Origin: Syntrophomonas sp.
GTDB lineage: Bacteria > Bacillota > Syntrophomonadia > Syntrophomonadales > Syntrophomonadaceae
Direction: 5' to 3'
Assembly: GCA_028693695.1 (NCBI GenBank)
Contig: JAQUUV010000061.1
Location: forward strand, 1 to 9,637
Length of the DNA stretch: 9,637 nucleotides
Shown: positions 7,211 to 9,637 of the stretch, in pieces
Position numbering within the stretch: position 1 is the first letter of the stretch
Layout of the letters: each line of letters opens with the position of its first letter
The notes under the pieces: generated by a model
The model's input: the letters and a program-made list of their open reading frames with translations, nothing else
Told to the model about the DNA's origin: nothing
Databases searched by the model: none
Translations under genes and position numbers: made by a program

Positions 7211-7501
7211 TTAGATTATTTTAGCAAGAATATCTCTCTCGGTTAAAATAAGAAACGTTTCGCCATCCAACTTGATTTCCATGCCGCCGTATTTCGAAAA
7301 GATAATCTTATCTCCTACTACAACATCTATGGCTACTCTTTCGCCCTTATCGTTTAATGAACCAGGACCCACTGCCATAATTTCTGCTTCCTGGGGTTTT
7401 TCTTTGGCTGTGTCAGGCACAAACAGCCCGCTCTTGGTTTTTTCTTCAGCCACTTCGACTACTTTCACTACCACACGGTCGCCTAACGGTTTAATCTTCA
7501 C
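7211..7501 (-). CDS. groES: GroES co-chaperonin
   Basis: GroES is the heptameric lid of the GroEL chamber. The 96-residue product starts (M)KIKPLGDRVVVKVVE, carries the mobile-loop region around residues 17-32 (EEKTKSGLFVPDTAKEKPQE), then VGDKIIFSKYGGMEIKLDGE and the C-terminal LTERDILAKI. I set the start at GTG 7501. AAAGGAGGC (7508-7516) lies 6 bases upstream, and the conserved K-(I/L)-KPLGDRV motif follows at once. An in-frame GTG at 7534 is open but falls inside the CIRCE operator and has no ribosome site, so it is not the start. The gene is first in the groESL operon. Confidence 0.98.
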   Translation of the reverse strand: MKIKPLGDRVVVKVVEVAEEKTKSGLFVPDTAKEKPQEAEIMAVGPGSLNDKGERVAIDVVVGDKIIFSKYGGMEIKLDGETFLILTERDILAKII

Positions 7502-7527
7502 AGGTATGCCTCCTTTAATATTTGTTG

Positions 7528-7554
7528 TTAGCACTCAACGTTTGCGAGTGCTAA
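7528..7554 (-). promoter_or_regulatory. CIRCE operator (HrcA binding site) of groESL
   Basis: The exact CIRCE consensus is present: TTAGCACTC (7528-7536), nine bases, then GAGTGCTAA (7546-7554), with no mismatches. HrcA represses class I heat-shock operons by binding this element, and GroEL assists HrcA folding. It lies between the likely promoter and the groES ribosome site. hrcA itself is not in the window. Confidence 0.98.
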
Positions 7555-7566
7555 CATTCATCTATA

Positions 7567-7595
7567 ATATTAGGCAAGAGTAGCCAAGTATACAA
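7567..7595 (-). promoter_or_regulatory. Probable sigma-A promoter of groESL
   Basis: On the minus strand TTGTAT (7595-7590) and TAATAT (7572-7567) are separated by 17 bases. The predicted transcription start near 7560 puts CIRCE just inside the transcript, as in other Firmicute groESL operons. The -35 matches only three of six consensus bases, so the exact boxes are tentative. Confidence 0.5.
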
Positions 7596-7694
7596 CTCAC
7601 AATACTGGCTGAATCCGCCCAATATTTTCGATTATTATTATTCTCCTGCCTTTTTCCTTTTATACCTTCATATTACTAACTATTTCAGAAAAAT

Positions 7695-7734
7695 AATAAG
7701 ACAGGCATCAGTCTTGCCTGATCCCTGTCTTATT
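7695..7734 (-). terminator. Terminator of the molybdenum-cofactor operon
   Basis: An 11-bp outer stem (AATAAGACAGG at 7695-7705 with 7724-7734), one C/C mismatch, a 5-bp inner stem (ATCAG/CTGAT) and a 6-base loop form a long hairpin. The minus strand continues TTATTTTTC, an adequate T-tract. It follows the mog gene and prevents read-through toward groES. Confidence 0.85.
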
Positions 7735-7736
7735 TG

Positions 7737-7767
7737 AGGAACGGCAAAACAATATTTCGCCGTTCCT
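7737..7767 (-). other. Second hairpin overlapping the mog stop codon
   Basis: AGGAACGGC (7737-7745) pairs perfectly over 9 bp with GCCGTTCCT (7759-7767) around a 13-base A/T-rich loop. It overlaps the TAG stop of the mog gene and sits just before the main terminator, with no T-run of its own. It may protect the mRNA 3' end or assist termination. Confidence 0.6.
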
Positions 7768-8257
7768 AACCTTGTCCGCACTCGGTACTGGAACCTATAA
7801 TAATGTCTATGCCATGGCCCAGCGCCGGTAAAATAGCCTCAATTGACTCCCTTACTCCTTTAACGCTTCCAGGCAGGTTAATGATTAAGGTCTTTCCTCT
7901 CATACCCGCCACCGCCCTAGACAGCATGGCCTTAGGCGTCTTTTGCAGGCCATAATAACGAATAGCTTCAGGTATTCCTGGCGTAAGTCGATGTATTACC
8001 TTCATGGTAGCTTCCGGGGTAACATCTCGGCTTGAAAAACCAGTCCCCCCTGAAGTAAAGACAATATCCAGCTTGAGTTGGTCACAAGCATAAATTAATT
8101 TCTCTCTAATTATATCCTCTTCATCTGGGATAATATCATAATAATCAAACTGGAAATCCTGGTCAGCCAACATGCTTCGAATTTGCTGGCCACTCCCGTC
8201 CTCCCGTTCTCCCCGGGAACCCTTATCACTCATGATTAAAATGCCCGCTTTATACAT
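7766..8257 (-). CDS. mog: MogA/MoaB-family molybdopterin adenylyltransferase
   Basis: This family adenylylates molybdopterin with ATP, activating it for molybdenum insertion by MoeA. The 163-residue protein is a single MoCF-binding domain. It has IMSDKGSRGEREDGSG near the N terminus (8-23), the nucleotide-binding TSGGTG (68-73) followed by RDVTPEAT (77-84), and LPGSVKG (128-134). These are the standard active-site blocks, and the length is normal. Sequence alone does not separate MogA from MoaB function, so the symbol is provisional. The ATG shares one base with the TAA stop of the MOSC gene (TAATG), and GAGGTGATG lies upstream, which indicates translational coupling. It is the last gene of the operon. 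Confidence 0.95.
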   Translation of the reverse strand: MYKAGILIMSDKGSRGEREDGSGQQIRSMLADQDFQFDYYDIIPDEEDIIREKLIYACDQLKLDIVFTSGGTGFSSRDVTPEATMKVIHRLTPGIPEAIRYYGLQKTPKAMLSRAVAGMRGKTLIINLPGSVKGVRESIEAILPALGHGIDIIIGSSTECGQG

Positions 8258-8697
8258 TAATTCATCACCTCAACTGAATCTCCCTTTTTAATCTCACCGC
8301 CACTTAGTACTCTACAAAAAAGGCCCTCATAAGGCAGAAGGCTTACGCCGAATGTTCGAGTCACTACGCTGGGGTGATCTTCCTTACCCACCTGGGTAAC
8401 CTCCAGCACCGTATCCATGCCGATTTTCAGCTTGCCACCCACGCCTATCAGGGTCAAGTCAAGACCCTCAACTAGCAAATTTTCAGCAAACTGGCCCGGT
8501 TTAATGTTCATATTCTTTTCGTGGTTAACCTTAACAACGCTTTCCCAGCTTAAACAGGTAACCTGGCGTCCCCAATCACCCGCATGCCCATCGTTTTCGA
8601 TCCCTAAGCCCGCGATCATTTTGGCTTCTTCTACTTCCTCTTTCAACTGCCCCCGTTGGGGACTGATGCAAATCGAATGCAACCTGCCCTTTTCCAC
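8257..8697 (-). CDS. MOSC-domain protein in the molybdenum-cofactor operon
   Basis: The 146 residues form a stand-alone MOSC domain (the fold at the C terminus of Moco sulfurases). The recognisable parts are ISPQRGQ near the start, GLGIENDGHAGDWGRQVTCLSWES (30-53), PGQFAENLLVEGLDL (67-81) and LPYEGLFCRVLSGGEIKKGD. MOSC proteins are thought to bind or carry sulfur or the cofactor. In this operon a role in Moco modification is likely but inferred. The start is GTG at 8697, directly after the moaC TAG, with AAGGAGGT ending 7 bases upstream inside moaC. Relatives I remember have Cys residues in the segment before LP.EG (CH...C...GDC). Here that segment reads EDHPSVVTRTFGVS with no Cys, so this protein may differ from the usual type. 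Confidence 0.92.
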   Translation of the reverse strand: MEKGRLHSICISPQRGQLKEEVEEAKMIAGLGIENDGHAGDWGRQVTCLSWESVVKVNHEKNMNIKPGQFAENLLVEGLDLTLIGVGGKLKIGMDTVLEVTQVGKEDHPSVVTRTFGVSLLPYEGLFCRVLSGGEIKKGDSVEVMN

Positions 8698-9189
8698 CTA
8701 GTCTACCTCCTTGCTGTCTAATCTATGCAAGTGTCCGCTTTTCCCACCAGATTTTTCCAGGAGTTGTACCTGAGTTATTTCCATCCACCGATCTATAGCC
8801 TTACACATATCATAAATCGTCAGAGCAGCTACTGTAACGGCAGTTATGGCCTCCATTTCCACCCCAGTCTTGCCGCTGGTTTTAACCTGAGAGTGAATAA
8901 TCAAGGTAGAATCGGCCTCATCAAAGCTAAATTCTATGTCTACCCCGGTCAACATAAGCGGATGACACATTGGTATGATGCCCGGGGTTTGTTTGGCTCC
9001 CATGATACCTGCTACCTGGGCCACTGCCAATACATCGCCCTTTTTAATGCCTCCCTCGCGAATTGTCTGCAGGGTTTGGGCTTGCATACGTACAATGGCC
9101 TGAGCCCGCGCTACTCTCGTAGTATCCTCTTTATCGCTTACATCCACCATCCGGGCATATCCCTGCTCGTTGATATGGCTAAGATTCAT
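8698..9189 (-). CDS. moaC: MoaC, cyclic pyranopterin monophosphate synthase
   Basis: MoaC converts the MoaA product 3',8-cyclo-7,8-dihydro-GTP into cyclic pyranopterin monophosphate, the first stable Moco intermediate. The 163-residue sequence carries the family blocks: AGIMGAKQTPGIIPMCHPLM (60-79), KTSGKTGVEMEAITAVTVAA (103-122), YDMCKAID (126-133) with D127 and K130 at the catalytic positions of E. coli D128 and K131, and the C-terminal GGKSG (148-152). The ATG is preceded by AGGGGGC, and only 4 bases separate it from the moaA stop. The MOSC gene begins on the next base after its stop. This tight packing indicates one transcript. Confidence 0.98.
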   Translation of the reverse strand: MNLSHINEQGYARMVDVSDKEDTTRVARAQAIVRMQAQTLQTIREGGIKKGDVLAVAQVAGIMGAKQTPGIIPMCHPLMLTGVDIEFSFDEADSTLIIHSQVKTSGKTGVEMEAITAVTVAALTIYDMCKAIDRWMEITQVQLLEKSGGKSGHLHRLDSKEVD

Positions 9190-9193
9190 TTAA

Positions 9194-9637
9194 TTAGCCC
9201 CCTATTTGATACATCTTACGGTGATTTTCGGTACCCCAACCGGAATTCATATTGTGCTTTTCCGGTTTGGCATTTATAGTCTTAAGAAAAATTTGGCGAA
9301 GGTCTTCATCCTTGGCTCCAGTTCTCATAGCTAGCATCAGGTCGCTTTCGGTTTTGTCATAAAGACAGCCCCTCAGTTTCCCCTCGGCAGTCATACGAAT
9401 GCGGTTGCACTCCCCACAGAAATGATTGCTCATGGGGCTGATAAAACCCACCGAGCCCTGACCGCCTTCCAAGGTATAATACTTGGCCGGGCCACTACCC
9501 TTGATTGTCTTGCCCTCCACCAGTTTATATTTCTTTTTTATCAAATTCATAGTTTCGCTGCTACTTATTATATTTTCCCGGTTCCAGAACTTCAAGTCAC
9601 CGATGGGCATAAACTCGATAAACCTAATATGAAGCGG
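9194..9637 (-). CDS. moaA: MoaA, GTP 3',8-cyclase, C-terminal part (cut by the right edge)
   Basis: The frame is open to the window edge, giving 147 residues of the C-terminal part of MoaA. An ATG at 9610 is internal: the codons before it read PLHIRFIEF, so the block is IRFIEFMPIG, a conserved MoaA stretch. The C-terminal [4Fe-4S] motif CxxC-13-C is intact (HFCGECNRIRMTAEGKLRGC), as is the final Gly-Gly that enters the active site in MoaA. MoaA is a radical-SAM enzyme that rearranges GTP in the first step of Moco synthesis. The N-terminal radical-SAM cluster motif and the promoter are outside the window. The stop is 4 bases before moaC. Confidence 0.97.
   Translation of the reverse strand, partial: PLHIRFIEFMPIGDLKFWNRENIISSSETMNLIKKKYKLVEGKTIKGSGPAKYYTLEGGQGSVGFISPMSNHFCGECNRIRMTAEGKLRGCLYDKTESDLMLAMRTGAKDEDLRQIFLKTINAKPEKHNMNSGWGTENHRKMYQIGG

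Noticed and set aside
7502..7534. Eleven extra N-terminal residues for GroES from a GTG at 7534
   Set aside because: The codon is inside the CIRCE operator and has no ribosome site. GTG 7501 has AAAGGAGGC at the right distance and gives the normal GroES N terminus.
8725..9279. Plus-strand open frame of 184 codons opposite moaC and the end of moaA
   Set aside because: It is antisense to two certain genes and its translation shows no domain or motif.

Overview
The window reads as chromosomal DNA of an anaerobic, low-to-medium GC Firmicute. The evidence is strong AAGGAGG-type ribosome sites, a CIRCE operator on groESL, GTG starts, a DUF1540 protein, a stand-alone bacterial Ku, and a moaA-moaC-MOSC-mog order. 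The class is probably Clostridia, perhaps Peptococcaceae/Desulfotomaculum-like, but the genus is an inference and not proven here. All genes lie on the minus strand except the DtxR/MntR-family regulator at 4057-4539.

Layout from left to right. 17-850 is a Ku DNA-end-binding protein. 851-1137 holds no convincing gene but carries the terminator of the next minus-strand gene. 1138-1356 is a small Cys-containing DUF1540 protein. 1459-3868 is the feoA-feoB ferrous-iron uptake operon. A near-perfect 21-bp inverted repeat (3910-3958) sits in the divergent gap between feoA and the metalloregulator. A bidirectional terminator (4522-4558) separates the regulator from a convergent gene for an exported protein of unknown function (4573-5280). 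That gene appears to lack a canonical start codon and to begin at ATA behind a good ribosome site. 5281-5530 is AT-rich and carries the groEL terminator. 5531-7501 is groES-groEL behind a perfect CIRCE operator and a plausible sigma-A promoter. 7766-9637 is a tightly packed molybdenum-cofactor operon in the order moaA (cut by the right edge), moaC, MOSC protein, mogA/moaB-like, ending in two tandem hairpins.

How the genes work together. FeoA and FeoB import Fe(II), and the divergent regulator is the natural candidate to sense metal and control them. Its metal-site residues follow the manganese sensor MntR rather than DtxR, so the sensed metal is uncertain. GroES and GroEL form the chaperonin under HrcA/CIRCE control. 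MoaA and MoaC make cyclic pyranopterin monophosphate, the MogA/MoaB protein adenylylates molybdopterin, and the MOSC protein is a likely accessory in cofactor or sulfur handling.

Most of the window is housekeeping content. I see no defence island, CRISPR array, prophage, transposon, rRNA or tRNA. The best candidates for something undescribed are the feo-side palindrome, the ATA-start exported protein, and the MOSC variant.
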